A model generated the notes under the pieces. That model saw only the letters and a list, made by a program, of their open reading frames with translations. It did not search any database and was not told the origin of the DNA. Shown piece after piece: positions 27,382 through 36,225 of a DNA stretch of 64,000 nt. Made by a program: the position numbers and the translations under genes. The stretch covers positions 1,364,001 through 1,428,000 of the forward strand of contig NZ_CP154631.1 in NCBI RefSeq assembly GCF_039555755.1. Direction: 5' to 3'. The DNA is from Pseudomonas sediminis (lineage in GTDB: Bacteria; Pseudomonadota; Gammaproteobacteria; Pseudomonadales; Pseudomonadaceae). Numbering within the stretch: position 1 is the stretch's first letter; every line of letters begins with the position of its first letter.

Positions 27382-28047
27382 TTATAGCACGCGGCTGATG
27401 AAGCGACTGTGACCGACCAGCTCCAACACCAGCTCGTCGCCCTTGTTCAGCGCACCCACGCCGACCGGCGTACCGGTGAGGATGACGTCGCCCGGCTGCA
27501 GGGCAAAGTGCCCGGCCATGTGCTGGATCATCGACACGATGGGGTTGAGCATGTCGCGGCTATTGCCATCTTGGCGGGTTTCACCGTTGATCACCAGGCG
27601 AATGCCGATATCGGCCAGATCCTCGATGGCATCGCCAGGCACGAAAGGCGCCAGCACGCAGGCACCGTCGAAACTCTTGGCGATTTCCCAGGGATAGCCC
27701 TTCTCCTTGAGCTTGGCCTGCACGTCGCGCAGGGTCAGATCCAGCGCGGGGGCGAAGCCGCTGATGGCGTCTCGCACTTCCTCGGCGTCCGGCTTCTTCG
27801 ACAGCGGCTTGCCGATCAGTACAGCGATCTCCGCCTCGTAATGCACCGAACCGCGATCATCGGGAATGCTGAAACCGCCATCGAGCGGCACCACACAGGA
27901 GCCCGGTTTGATGAACAGCAAGGGTTCGCTGGGCACCGGGTTATTCAGTTCCTTGGCGTGCTCGGCGTAGTTACGGCCGATGCACACGACCTTGCCAAGG
28001 GGAAAGTGGACGGTGGTTCCGTCGACGTACTGGTGCTGATAGCTCAT
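27382..28047 (-). CDS. Fumarylacetoacetate hydrolase family protein
   Basis: 221 residues of the FAH superfamily, with CIGRNYAEHAKEL, the metal ligands in HYEAEIAVLIGKPL, KSFDGACVLAPF, and GDVILTGTPVGVG. Small bacterial members act on acylpyruvates or oxaloacetate; the substrate here is not known. ATG 28047 has GGAG 6 bases upstream (a GTG one codon earlier is inside the spacer). It follows the D2HGDH-type gene on the same strand after a terminator. Confidence 0.9.
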   Translation of the reverse strand: MSYQHQYVDGTTVHFPLGKVVCIGRNYAEHAKELNNPVPSEPLLFIKPGSCVVPLDGGFSIPDDRGSVHYEAEIAVLIGKPLSKKPDAEEVRDAISGFAPALDLTLRDVQAKLKEKGYPWEIAKSFDGACVLAPFVPGDAIEDLADIGIRLVINGETRQDGNSRDMLNPIVSMIQHMAGHFALQPGDVILTGTPVGVGALNKGDELVLELVGHSRFISRVL

Positions 28048-28132
28048 CACCGACTCCTGTGTTGTTTATATTGTGGGCATGGCGGCTTGTGGCCGGTGCC
28101 GTACCTTAACCGACGCAGGGCCGGATACGAAA

Positions 28133-28154
28133 ACGCCCGCTGTCAGGCGGGCGT
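28133..28154 (-). terminator. Terminator after the FAD-linked dehydrogenase gene
   Basis: Stem ACGCCCGC (28133-28140) / GCGGGCGT (28147-28154) with 6-base loop; read on the minus strand it is followed by TTTTC. It lies 7 bases after the stop at 28161. Confidence 0.85.
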
Positions 28155-28160
28155 CTGCGA

Positions 28161-29552
28161 TCAGGCGAAGATCTTGCCGGGGTTCATGATCCCGTTGGGA
28201 TCGAACACCGCCTTGATCGCCTTCATATAAGCAATTTCGGCAGCCGAGCGGCTGTATTGCAGGTAATCGCGCTTGGTCATGCCAACACCGTGTTCGGCGC
28301 TGATCGAGCCGTTGTATTTCTCGACGATCTCGAACACCCACTTGTTGACCACCGCGCACTTGGCGAAGAAGTCTTCCTTGGCCAGCGCTTCGGGCTTGAG
28401 GATGTTCAGGTGCAGGTTGCCGTCACCGATATGGCCGTACCAGAGCACGTCGAAATCCGGGTAGTTGGCCGAAACGATATCGTCGATGTCCTTGAGGAAG
28501 GCCGGTACCTGGCCGACGGTGACGGAGATGTCGTTCTTGTAAGGAACCCAGTGGCTGATGGTCTCGGAGATGTATTCGCGCAGCTTCCAAAGGTTCTGCA
28601 GTTGCTGCTCACTCTGGCTCATCACGCCGTCGAGCACCCAGCCCTGCTCGACGCAGTGCTCGAAGGTCGCCAGTGCTTCGTTGGCCACATCCTCGTTCAG
28701 CGCCTCGAACTCCAGCAGGGCATAGAACGGCGTGCGGCTCTCGAACGGCGCCGGCACGTCACCACGGCCGAGGATTTTCTCCAGGCAGCGGTCGGAGAAG
28801 AACTCGAAGGCGGTCAGGTCGAGCTTGCCCTGGAAGGCGTGCAGCACCGGCATGATCGAATCGAAATCCGGCGTGCCGAGCACCATCGCGGTGAGGTTCT
28901 TCGGCGCACGCTCCAGGCGCATGGTGGCCTCGACGACGAAGCCCAGCGTGCCTTCGGCGCCGATGAACAGCTGGCGCAGGTCGTAGCCGGTGGCGTTCTT
29001 GATCAGGTCGCGGTTCAGCTCAAGCAGTTCGCCAGTGCCGGTGACCACTTTCAGGCCGGCGACCCAGTTACGGGTCATGCCATAGCGAATCACCTTGATT
29101 CCACCGGCATTGGTGCCGATGTTGCCACCAATCTGGCTGGAACCGCTTGAGGCGAAATCCACCGGGTAATAAAGGCCCTTCTCTTCAGCGAACAGTTGCA
29201 GCTGCTTGGTCACCACGCCCGGCTGGCAGACGACGGTGCGGTCGTACTCGTTGAACTCGACGATGCGGTTCATGTAGTCGAACGACACCACCACCTCGCC
29301 ATTGGCAGCCACCGCAGCGGCGGACAGCCCCGTGCGGCCGCCCGACGGCACCAGGGCGATCTTGTGCTGATTGGCCCAGCGCACGATGGCCTGCACCTGC
29401 TCGGTGGTCTTGGGGAAGACGATGGCCGAAGGTGCCGGAGCGAACTGCTTGGTCCAATCCTTGCCGTAGGTTTCCAGGGAATCGGCGTCGGTCAGTACCT
29501 TGCCGGGTTCAACCAGGGTCTTCAGCTCTTCGATCTGGGCAGGGGTGGTCAT
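28161..29552 (-). CDS. D-2-hydroxyglutarate dehydrogenase (FAD-linked)
   Basis: 463-residue flavoprotein: FAD_binding_4 domain (PSGGRTGLSAAAVA, GSSQIGGNIGTNAGG, GAEGTLGFV) and FAD-oxidase C domain with the metal-site motif YGHIGDGNLHLN and ISAEHGVG. It oxidises D-2-hydroxyglutarate to 2-oxoglutarate. In P. stutzeri and P. aeruginosa the orthologue next to serA was shown to be D2HGDH, which removes the by-product made by SerA. The divergent serA here supports the same role. Glycolate or lactate oxidase subunits are the alternative reading. Confidence 0.92.
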   Translation of the reverse strand: MTTPAQIEELKTLVEPGKVLTDADSLETYGKDWTKQFAPAPSAIVFPKTTEQVQAIVRWANQHKIALVPSGGRTGLSAAAVAANGEVVVSFDYMNRIVEFNEYDRTVVCQPGVVTKQLQLFAEEKGLYYPVDFASSGSSQIGGNIGTNAGGIKVIRYGMTRNWVAGLKVVTGTGELLELNRDLIKNATGYDLRQLFIGAEGTLGFVVEATMRLERAPKNLTAMVLGTPDFDSIMPVLHAFQGKLDLTAFEFFSDRCLEKILGRGDVPAPFESRTPFYALLEFEALNEDVANEALATFEHCVEQGWVLDGVMSQSEQQLQNLWKLREYISETISHWVPYKNDISVTVGQVPAFLKDIDDIVSANYPDFDVLWYGHIGDGNLHLNILKPEALAKEDFFAKCAVVNKWVFEIVEKYNGSISAEHGVGMTKRDYLQYSRSAAEIAYMKAIKAVFDPNGIMNPGKIFA

Positions 29553-29627
29553 CTACTGAACTCTCAAAGGATTCATGGTCGCCCTGAGAACCATTCAGGT
29601 CGCAACCGAGCATTGAAAAAGGCGAAC

Positions 29628-29696
29628 ATGCTAGCATACGCACCCCGTGAATCGAGCTATGCGGTGATCTACGGGCGCTGGCTGAGCTTCTCAGCC
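29628..29696. promoter_or_regulatory. Palindromes in the D2HGDH/serA divergent spacer
   Basis: A perfect 10-base palindrome ATGCTAGCAT (29628-29637) and a 7-bp-arm dyad GGCTGAG-CTT-CTCAGCC (29680-29696) lie between the two divergent starts. Either could be an operator for coordinated control. No identified regulator matches. Confidence 0.35.
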
Positions 29697-29733
29697 CTTC
29701 CCTGAAAACATCCCTGGGACAACAGGTACTCCG

Positions 29734-30963
29734 ATGAGCAAGACCTCTCTCGACAAGAGCAAGATCAAGTTCCTTCTTCTCGAAGGCGTCCACCAGAATG
29801 CCGTGGACACTCTGAAGGCCGCCGGCTATAGCAACATCGAGTACCTCAAGGGCGCGCTGTCAGGCGAAGAGCTGAAAGAAAAGATCGCCGATGCGCACTT
29901 CATCGGTATTCGCTCACGCACCCAGCTGACCGCCGAGGTCTTCGACTGTGCGAAGAAGCTGGTCGCTGTCGGTTGCTTCTGCATCGGTACCAACCAGGTC
30001 GACCTGGACGCTGCCCGCGAGCGCGGTATCGCCGTATTCAACGCGCCCTACTCCAACACCCGATCGGTGGCCGAGCTGGTACTGGCCCAGGCCATCCTGC
30101 TGCTGCGCGGCATTCCCGAGAAGAACGCCTCCTGCCACCGTGGTGGCTGGATCAAGTCGGCGGCCAACTCCTTCGAAATCCGCGGCAAGAAGCTGGGCAT
30201 CGTCGGCTACGGCTCGATCGGCACCCAGCTCTCGGTACTGGCCGAGGCTCTCGGCATGCAGGTATTCTTCTACGACACCGTGACCAAGCTGCCGCTGGGC
30301 AACGCTACACAGATCGGCGATCTGTATGAGCTGCTGGGTCTGTGCGACATCGTCTCCCTGCACGTACCTGAGCTGCCATCCACCCAGTGGATGATCGGCG
30401 AGAAGGAAATCCGTGCGATGAAGAAGGGCGGCATCCTGATCAACGCCGCACGCGGCACCGTGGTCGAGCTGGACCACCTGGCCAATGCGATCAAGGACGA
30501 ACACCTGATCGGCGCGGCCATCGACGTGTTCCCGGTCGAGCCCAAATCCAACGACGAAGAGTTCGAAAGCCCGCTGCGTGGCCTGGATCGCGTGATCCTG
30601 ACCCCGCACATCGGTGGTTCCACCGCCGAAGCTCAGGCCAACATCGGCCTGGAAGTAGCCGAGAAGCTGGTCAAGTACAGCGACAACGGCACCTCGGTGT
30701 CCTCGGTCAACTTCCCGGAAGTGGCCCTGCCGGCGCACCCGGGCAAACACCGCCTGCTGCACATCCACAAGAACGTTCCGGGTGTGATGAGCGAGATCAA
30801 CAAGGTGTTCGCCGACAACGGCATCAACATCTCCGGCCAATTCCTGCAGACCAACGACAAGGTCGGCTACGTGGTGATCGACGTCGACGCCGAGTACTCC
30901 GACCTGGCTCTGGAGAAACTGCAGCACGTCAACGGCACGATCCGCAGCCGCGTTCTGTTCTAA
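29734..30963 (+). CDS. serA: D-3-phosphoglycerate dehydrogenase
   Basis: First enzyme of serine synthesis; this 409-residue type also reduces 2-oxoglutarate to D-2-hydroxyglutarate. The NAD fold shows GIVGYGSIGTQ, catalytic RGTVVELD and HIGGST, and a C-terminal ACT domain from about residue 337 (LLHIHKNVPGVMSEINKVF) mediates serine feedback. AGG lies 8 bases before the ATG. Divergent from D2HGDH. Confidence 0.97.
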   Translation: MSKTSLDKSKIKFLLLEGVHQNAVDTLKAAGYSNIEYLKGALSGEELKEKIADAHFIGIRSRTQLTAEVFDCAKKLVAVGCFCIGTNQVDLDAARERGIAVFNAPYSNTRSVAELVLAQAILLLRGIPEKNASCHRGGWIKSAANSFEIRGKKLGIVGYGSIGTQLSVLAEALGMQVFFYDTVTKLPLGNATQIGDLYELLGLCDIVSLHVPELPSTQWMIGEKEIRAMKKGGILINAARGTVVELDHLANAIKDEHLIGAAIDVFPVEPKSNDEEFESPLRGLDRVILTPHIGGSTAEAQANIGLEVAEKLVKYSDNGTSVSSVNFPEVALPAHPGKHRLLHIHKNVPGVMSEINKVFADNGINISGQFLQTNDKVGYVVIDVDAEYSDLALEKLQHVNGTIRSRVLF

Positions 30964-31285
30964 ACCGGAGCGGCTGCGCGTCGGCGGTATGCAGAAATGA
31001 ACAAAGGGAGGCTTTGGCCCAAGGCGTTGGCTTAATCTGTTGATGCAGATCGCTAACGTCATGATCTGAAAGCCAAAAAGCAAAAGTCCCCAGCAGAAAA
31101 TATCTCGGCTGGGGATTTTTGCTTATAGGGCCCCTAACCGCAGGCCATCGGGGAATCTTTCAACAGATTTCCCCAACGGCTAGCCTTCGGCCTCCCTTTT
31201 CTTTATCTGCAACACGTCAGCGGGCAGACCTGTAGGAGCGAGCTCTGCTCGCGAAGTGGACCATGTTCGCGAGCAGAGCTCGCTC
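30964..31285. other. Intergenic region after serA
   Basis: 322 bases without a coding region. About 120 bases after the serA stop there is a good rho-independent terminator (31087-31120), and at the far end a perfect REP-like palindrome (31232-31289). The 120-base stretch between serA and the terminator (30964-31086) could be a long 3' UTR or an RNA gene, but I see no recognisable one. Confidence 0.5.
31087..31120 (+). terminator. Terminator downstream of serA
   Basis: Stem TCCCCAGC (31087-31094) / GCTGGGGA (31108-31115), 13-base AT-rich loop, followed by TTTTT (31116-31120). Confidence 0.88.
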
Positions 31286-31289
31286 CTAC
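31232..31289. repeat. Perfect 24-bp-arm REP-like palindrome
   Basis: Arms 31232-31255 and 31266-31289 are exact inverse copies around a 10-base loop; core GAGCGAGCTCTGCTCGC. The right arm matches 14941-14964. The last arm supplies the TAG stop codon (31288-31286 on the minus strand) of the DUF523 gene. Confidence 0.88.
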
Positions 31290-31792
31290 GACTCTAAAGC
31301 GCCGCCTTTTTCCAAACGCGTCAACTCGGCGGCCGCTTCGTGCAACTGCATTTCGTTGTACACCTTCACCCCTGCTCGTTTCAGCAGGGCTGCTGTCACA
31401 CCTTCGCCCGGCACCCGCACACCACTGAAGCTGCCGTCGTAGTTTTCAAGATTGCCGCACGAAGGGCTGCGCGCCTTGAGCAGGGCAAGCTGGATGCAGT
31501 GTTCACGCACCAGCGCCAGCGCCTGTTCGGCGCCATCGACGAACGCAACCGTGACATCCTCGCCCTCGATCGTCAGTACTGGCAGCCGACCATCCAACAC
31601 CGCACTGCCCCGACCACCGCTTACCTCCGCAGGTGCACGTGGCGTCGGCAGGCCGCCCGCCACCTCTGGGCACAGCGCCACCACCCGCCCCTCGTCCAGC
31701 CACTGCTGAAGCTGATCGAAGGGACCATGTGCACCACCGTCGTAACGCACCCGATGCCCAAGCAGGCAGCGGCTGACCAGTATCTTCTGCAT
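31286..31792 (-). CDS. DUF523 domain protein
   Basis: 168 residues, with the cysteine-bearing DUF523 motifs VSRCLLGHRVRYDG, ALCPEVAGGLPTPR, LLKARSPSCGN. Function unknown; the four conserved cysteines suggest a metal or redox centre. GGAGG lies 7 bases upstream. It follows the 2OG-oxygenase gene by 18 bases. The last residues (GGALES) run up to a REP arm that provides the stop. Confidence 0.88.
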   Translation of the reverse strand: MQKILVSRCLLGHRVRYDGGAHGPFDQLQQWLDEGRVVALCPEVAGGLPTPRAPAEVSGGRGSAVLDGRLPVLTIEGEDVTVAFVDGAEQALALVREHCIQLALLKARSPSCGNLENYDGSFSGVRVPGEGVTAALLKRAGVKVYNEMQLHEAAAELTRLEKGGALES

Positions 31793-31810
31793 CGACGTCC
31801 TCCCGCGCGC

Positions 31811-32434
31811 TCAGAGCACGTCGGTGCCGCGGCGCCTGAACCAGCCAGTCAGCGAGCGGCGCTCGCGGGTGGCCGGCAGCACTTCATGGGGTATATCGCC
31901 GGAAAGGAACAGCGCCAAGGTGCCGGCCTGCGGCAATACGTCATGCTCACGCCCATCACTCAGATACAGGCGCAACGCGCCACCCTGGTCGGCCTGCCAG
32001 CTTTCATTCAGATAAAGCACGGCCGAGACCGTGCGCCGATCGTCGTCGCGGAAACGGTCGAGATGGCGCAGGTAGAAGGCACCCGGCTCGTAGGAGGCGA
32101 AATGGCACTCGAAATCCTCGAGCCCCAGAAACAGCTCTCGATTGAGGGCCAGGCGCAAATTATCCATCAGTTGCAGATAGCGGTCACAGGCCTCGCTCTG
32201 GCCCGTCTCCAGCCATTGGATGCGGTCACCACGAATGCCCTCCTGCACCTGCTGCGCGCTGCCACGACCAACGCTGGCAGCACTCAGCTCGCCGCTGCGC
32301 TCACGCTTACGGCACTCGGCGGCCAGTTCGCGGGTCAGAACCTCTGGGGCGAATAGCTCCAGCAACGACCAACGCTGGCTGGCAAGGTCGTCGATAAGAT
32401 TGGCAAAGCTGTGTTGCAGGTCAGTGTCGTTCAT
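31811..32434 (-). CDS. 2OG-Fe(II) oxygenase superfamily protein
   Basis: 207 residues with a double-stranded beta-helix domain: Fe ligands His and Asp in YLRHLDRFRDD, distal His in GDIPHEVLP, and a basic residue in RERRSLTGWF for 2-oxoglutarate. It resembles prolyl-4-hydroxylase-like oxygenases of Pseudomonas. Substrate unknown. First gene of a two-gene unit with DUF523; divergent from the DUF2059 gene. No clear ribosome site at the ATG. Confidence 0.85.
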   Translation of the reverse strand: MNDTDLQHSFANLIDDLASQRWSLLELFAPEVLTRELAAECRKRERSGELSAASVGRGSAQQVQEGIRGDRIQWLETGQSEACDRYLQLMDNLRLALNRELFLGLEDFECHFASYEPGAFYLRHLDRFRDDDRRTVSAVLYLNESWQADQGGALRLYLSDGREHDVLPQAGTLALFLSGDIPHEVLPATRERRSLTGWFRRRGTDVL

Positions 32435-32556
32435 GGCGCGATTGTACAGCGGCGGAAGGCCCGCTAGACATAGCTCGACAAGCCCCTTTCAGCCACCGAA
32501 AATAGCGGGCCGCAGCACCCTGCGGCCGGCCAGGAAAGTTTGCCAAGGAGTTCTCG

Positions 32557-33297
32557 ATGCGCGTTCTGTTTGCCCTGTTGCTGATTGGCCTGACCTTGCC
32601 GGCCCTGGCAGACGACCACCTGCGCCTGTATCAGGCTGCCGGTTGGCCGCAACAGCGCGAACATTTCAACCAGGCACTCGACGCCGCCCAGCAGCGCTAC
32701 CGCAGCACCCTGCCACCGGCGGTTTTCCAGGCCCTGGTGGATAACAGCAATCGCCGCTTCGCCGCTGCCGCCATCGACCAACGCGCGCAGCACAGCCTGG
32801 GCATGGAGCTGGCCGACCCGCAGCCGGCGCTGGCCTTCTTCGAATCCGAACTGGGGCGCAAGATCGTCGCCGCCGAAACGCTGGCCACGCGTCGCGATCA
32901 GTTGGCCAAGTACGAGAATGGCCTGCCGCGCACCGACGCGGATGCCACCCGGCGCCTGCTGATTCGCCATCTGGCACAGGCACTGCCAGCCAAGGAAGCC
33001 GGCGCCGAAGTCAGCCTGGCGCTGGCCGGCGTGGCGGCCGACAGCCTCAGCCAGATGCTTCCCGGCCTGCTCGGTGGCGGCCAGGCCCAGGGGCTGCTCA
33101 ATGGCCAGCGCGAACGCCTGATGACGCAGATCGAACAAGACCTCGACAACACCCTGCTGCATGTCTACCGCGAATTGAGCGACCCCGAGCTGGAGCAGTT
33201 CGTCGAATTCGCCCAGTCGGATGCGGGCAAAGCCTATTACCAGGCCGCGCTGCAGGCTCTGCGTGCCGGCCTCGCCGTGGGCATGAGTACCAATTAG
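32557..33297 (+). CDS. DUF2059 family periplasmic protein
   Basis: 246 residues with a signal peptide (MRVLFALLLIGLTLPALADD) and an all-helical mature part, ending in a DUF2059 unit (YRELSDPELEQFVEFAQSDA). AAGGAG precedes the ATG. Function not known. Convergent with the hydrolase gene, 23 bases apart. Confidence 0.87.
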   Translation: MRVLFALLLIGLTLPALADDHLRLYQAAGWPQQREHFNQALDAAQQRYRSTLPPAVFQALVDNSNRRFAAAAIDQRAQHSLGMELADPQPALAFFESELGRKIVAAETLATRRDQLAKYENGLPRTDADATRRLLIRHLAQALPAKEAGAEVSLALAGVAADSLSQMLPGLLGGGQAQGLLNGQRERLMTQIEQDLDNTLLHVYRELSDPELEQFVEFAQSDAGKAYYQAALQALRAGLAVGMSTN

Positions 33298-33320
33298 CTG
33301 GCGCCAGCGCCGCAGGGCAT

Positions 33321-34262
33321 CTAAGCCAGGCGCTCGCGCAGGAAATCGAAGTACCGCTGGCGCAGCCCCTCGTTCTCATTGGCCAGGTGGTGACGCGCCT
33401 CTGTCAGGCGCAGGATCTGCGGCTGATTGAATTTGCTCTGCAGCACCTCAAGGTTGTAGCGCCAGTCCACCGTCATGTCCGCCTCACCCTGAATGATCAG
33501 CGGGCTGTGCGCGCTGCGCCCGGCCGCCTCGATATGCGGCACCCACTTGGCCAACGCCCCCACCCAGGCAGTGGGCAAACTGCGTGGCTGCAGGGGGTCG
33601 AGGTTGTGCACGAAGTCGATGAAGGTGGCGTCGCTGGAGTTATCGCTGAAGCGCCGTGGAATTTCCCGGACGAACCGGCTGAGCACCCGATAGCTGAGTT
33701 TCGACCAGCCCCAGGCACGCGGTCGCACCAGCGGCGCCAGGAGAATGCTTTGCCCCAGTTCCGGACGCTTGCCGTCCGCGAGCAGATAATCCAGCAGGAT
33801 CGCCCCGCCGGTGCTCTGCCCGCACAGGTGCCAGGGCTGCGGCAGCCCCAGCTCGCTGGCCTGCTCGAACAAGCCGCCCAGCACCTGCTGATATTCGGCG
33901 AAATCACCGATGCTGGCGCGCGCGCCGCTGGACAGTCCGTGCCCCGGCAAGTCGCAGGCGAGCACGGCGAAGTTCATGCTCAGCGCCCAGTCGACCACAT
34001 GCCGGTACAAGCCCATATGGTCGTAATAGCCGTGCAACAGCAGCAGCGTGCCGCGCGGTTCGGCCGGCGCCCACAGCTGCACGGCGATCTGGTAGCCGGC
34101 GGCATTGAAGCTGCCGAGGCGGTTGTCCAACCCGGCAAAACGCGCAGCCAGGTCAAAACCGTAGAAGCTGCGGTACGCCTGCAACGCCGGCAAGTCCAGA
34201 CGCGCTGCGGCCAAGGGTCGCAGCAGGGGGCGCAATTGATCGGGCTGAAACGGCTCTGACAT
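33321..34262 (-). CDS. Alpha/beta hydrolase (serine aminopeptidase S33 / lysophospholipase-like)
   Basis: 313 residues. The alpha/beta fold shows LLLHGYYDHMGLYRHVVDW (oxyanion region), the nucleophile elbow GQSTGG, a GEADMTVDW Asp loop and a His in EARHHLANE. This matches monoacylglycerol lipase/lysophospholipase-type enzymes; the ester substrate is unknown. Start at 34262 has GGAAA upstream; longer starts are possible. No signal peptide. Confidence 0.87.
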   Translation of the reverse strand: MSEPFQPDQLRPLLRPLAAARLDLPALQAYRSFYGFDLAARFAGLDNRLGSFNAAGYQIAVQLWAPAEPRGTLLLLHGYYDHMGLYRHVVDWALSMNFAVLACDLPGHGLSSGARASIGDFAEYQQVLGGLFEQASELGLPQPWHLCGQSTGGAILLDYLLADGKRPELGQSILLAPLVRPRAWGWSKLSYRVLSRFVREIPRRFSDNSSDATFIDFVHNLDPLQPRSLPTAWVGALAKWVPHIEAAGRSAHSPLIIQGEADMTVDWRYNLEVLQSKFNQPQILRLTEARHHLANENEGLRQRYFDFLRERLA

Positions 34263-34387
34263 AGGGCTTTCCATAAGTTGCGCGAGGCGCGCGGTCGATA
34301 CCGACGCCATCGTCTCGAATGCTGCGATATTCAGCTGCCCGACGCATCGTGGCAAGCTACACGCCCTTTTTACCCCCGGCCCGCGCC

Positions 34388-34969
34388 ATGCCCCGCCTGT
34401 CCCGCAAGAACCTGCTCATCACCCTGCTCGCCCTGGCCTGGCTGGCCGGCATGGTGCTGGCCTACCGCTGGTTCGAAACGCGTTACCTGCGCACCTTCGA
34501 CGAGCGCGCGGCGGTGTTCTCCGGCGCCGAACTGCAGCTGCCCACTGCACTGAGCGGCCCCGGTGCGATCCGCCTGGTGCATTTCTGGGACCCGGCCTGC
34601 CCATGCAATGTCGGCAACCAGCAGCACCTGGCCGAGCTGATCGAACACTACACGCCACAGGGCGTGCAATTTCACGTCGTCCAGAAGCCCGGCAGCCAGG
34701 GCCGCCTGCCCGCCGAACTGGCCGCGCTACAGGTCATTGACGAGCTGCCCGGCAGCGCCAACCTGCCAGCCAGCCCCGCCGTGGCGATCTGGGACAAACA
34801 GGGCCAGCTGGCCTACTTCGGCCCCTATAGCGAAGGCCTGGTCTGCAACTCGAGCAACAGCTTCATCGAACCCATACTCGAAGCGCTGGCGGCTGGGCGC
34901 AAGGTGAATGCCAGCAATACCCTGGCAGTGGGCTGCTTCTGCGAATGGGCCAAGCCGAGCAACGACTGA
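34388..34969 (+). CDS. DUF6436-like membrane-anchored thioredoxin-fold protein
   Basis: 193 residues. An N-terminal basic stretch and membrane anchor (LLITLLALAWLAGMVLAYRW) place the domain in the periplasm. HFWDPACPCNVGNQQHL is a thioredoxin-like active-site region with C-P-C instead of CxxC, and the C-terminus carries a second pair, GCFC. This suggests a redox-active protein with unusual cysteine spacing. I know it only as a DUF. Immediately after its stop there is a G10 tract. Confidence 0.75.
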   Translation: MPRLSRKNLLITLLALAWLAGMVLAYRWFETRYLRTFDERAAVFSGAELQLPTALSGPGAIRLVHFWDPACPCNVGNQQHLAELIEHYTPQGVQFHVVQKPGSQGRLPAELAALQVIDELPGSANLPASPAVAIWDKQGQLAYFGPYSEGLVCNSSNSFIEPILEALAAGRKVNASNTLAVGCFCEWAKPSND

Positions 34970-34973
34970 CCTC

Positions 34974-35080
34974 GGGGGGGGGGTTAGCCACGCTTCAGGT
35001 GAATCGAGAAACATCGCGCAGGTGGGGCGTCGCGTAACCCACCAGACGGTAGATCGCCTTGCGCCGGCGGTGGGTTACGC
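34974..35080. repeat. G10 tract and stem-loop between convergent genes
   Basis: Ten consecutive G (34974-34983) follow the DUF6436 stop by 4 bases. Further on, GCGTAACCCACC (35032-35043) pairs with GGTGGGTTACGC (35069-35080), a common Pseudomonas intergenic motif that may terminate both convergent genes. Confidence 0.6.
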
Positions 35081-35142
35081 CGCAGCTAATATGGCGAGTC
35101 GACTGATAAACGCAACAGGCGGCTAACCCACCCGGAAGCGCC

Positions 35143-36171
35143 TCAACCGCCATTCGAGCCGTGGCGCGATACCAGACCACGTGGCGTGCCGCCCTGCCAG
35201 CGGCGAAACGCCCGATAGAACGGCGACAGCTCGGCAAAGCCGCAAGCCCGCGCCACTTCGCGCACACCAAGCCCCTGATCCAGCAGGCGCAACGCACGCA
35301 GACGCCGCACTTCGTCGTGCAATGCACGAAAACTGCTGCCCTGCTCGCTCAATGAGCGCTGCAAGGCGCTGCGATTGCTGCCCAGGGCCAGCGCACAGGC
35401 CTCCAAACTGCAGGTAGCACTACCCAGGTTGACCTCAAGCCAATAGCGCACCCGTACCAGCAACTGGTTTTCCACCAAACCGGCCAACTGCTTCTCGGCT
35501 TCCTCACTGAGCACTTCGAACAGTCGCGGGCTGGCACTGCGCGAGGGCCGCGAGAGCAGCGCCCGGGGCAGGATCAGCACGTCGTGCGGCCGCGAGAAAA
35601 GCGGCTCGACACCGAGCAGGCGACGATGCTCGGCAAGTTTGCGCGGCGCGCGATGGCGAAACTCCACCCCCAACAGCGGCAGCTCGCCGCCTGCGGACGC
35701 CAGCATTTTAGTCAGCAGCACGGCCAGGCATTCCATCTGCTGACGTAACGAGCCCACCTCGCGGTAGTTGAGGTCGATCACCAGCCGCGCTTCATCGCCC
35801 TGCTCCTCCAGCCGTGCGGCAAAACCGCCTGAGAGGATGTGCTGGAAGCGCACGAAAGCCTGCAGGCCCTGACGCAGATCACGCGCCGCCAACAGCAGGT
35901 AGCTGACCACATCCATCGGCCGTGGCTGCATCACCTCACCCAGGTGCAGGCCGATATCGACATCCCCGCTGATGCCCTCCAGCGCCTGCCAGAAGCGCGG
36001 CGCGTTGTCGTGCTCCTCTCGCGCGTCCAGCAGCGGTGCCGCCAGCGCCACGCCGGCGTAGGCGCGGCGGTAGGTGTCGGTCGGGTCGAACCCCAGCGCG
36101 GCCAACGCCTCGTAGAGCAGGCGGCGCAAGGTAGAGGAGTGCGTGAGGGCGACGAACGCGTTATCGGGCAT
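35143..36171 (-). CDS. AraC-family transcriptional regulator
   Basis: 342 residues: an N-terminal Arabinose_bd-type effector domain (about 20-200) and a C-terminal HTH_18 pair of helix-turn-helix motifs (LEACALALGSNRSALQRSL and VREVARACGFAELSPFYRAF). ATG 36171 has GGAG 5 bases upstream. It is divergent from the AHL-acylase gene with a 119-base spacer that carries a perfect inverted repeat. It may control that gene and itself; effector unknown. Confidence 0.9.
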   Translation of the reverse strand: MPDNAFVALTHSSTLRRLLYEALAALGFDPTDTYRRAYAGVALAAPLLDAREEHDNAPRFWQALEGISGDVDIGLHLGEVMQPRPMDVVSYLLLAARDLRQGLQAFVRFQHILSGGFAARLEEQGDEARLVIDLNYREVGSLRQQMECLAVLLTKMLASAGGELPLLGVEFRHRAPRKLAEHRRLLGVEPLFSRPHDVLILPRALLSRPSRSASPRLFEVLSEEAEKQLAGLVENQLLVRVRYWLEVNLGSATCSLEACALALGSNRSALQRSLSEQGSSFRALHDEVRRLRALRLLDQGLGVREVARACGFAELSPFYRAFRRWQGGTPRGLVSRHGSNGG

Positions 36172-36188
36172 GGGGACTCCAGCAGGCT

Positions 36189-36225
36189 TTGACCATAGAC
36201 TTTCAGCATCGAGGCATATGGTCAA
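36189..36225. promoter_or_regulatory. Inverted repeat between araC-type gene and hacB
   Basis: TTGACCATA (36189-36197) and TATGGTCAA (36217-36225) are exact inverse copies with a 19-base spacer. Each arm contains TTGACC, a plausible -35 reading towards the other, so the element could be an operator overlapping divergent promoters. Confidence 0.5.

Noticed and set aside
30964..31086. Possible small RNA between serA and its terminator
   Set aside because: No promoter or recognisable RNA family; a 3' UTR explains it equally well.
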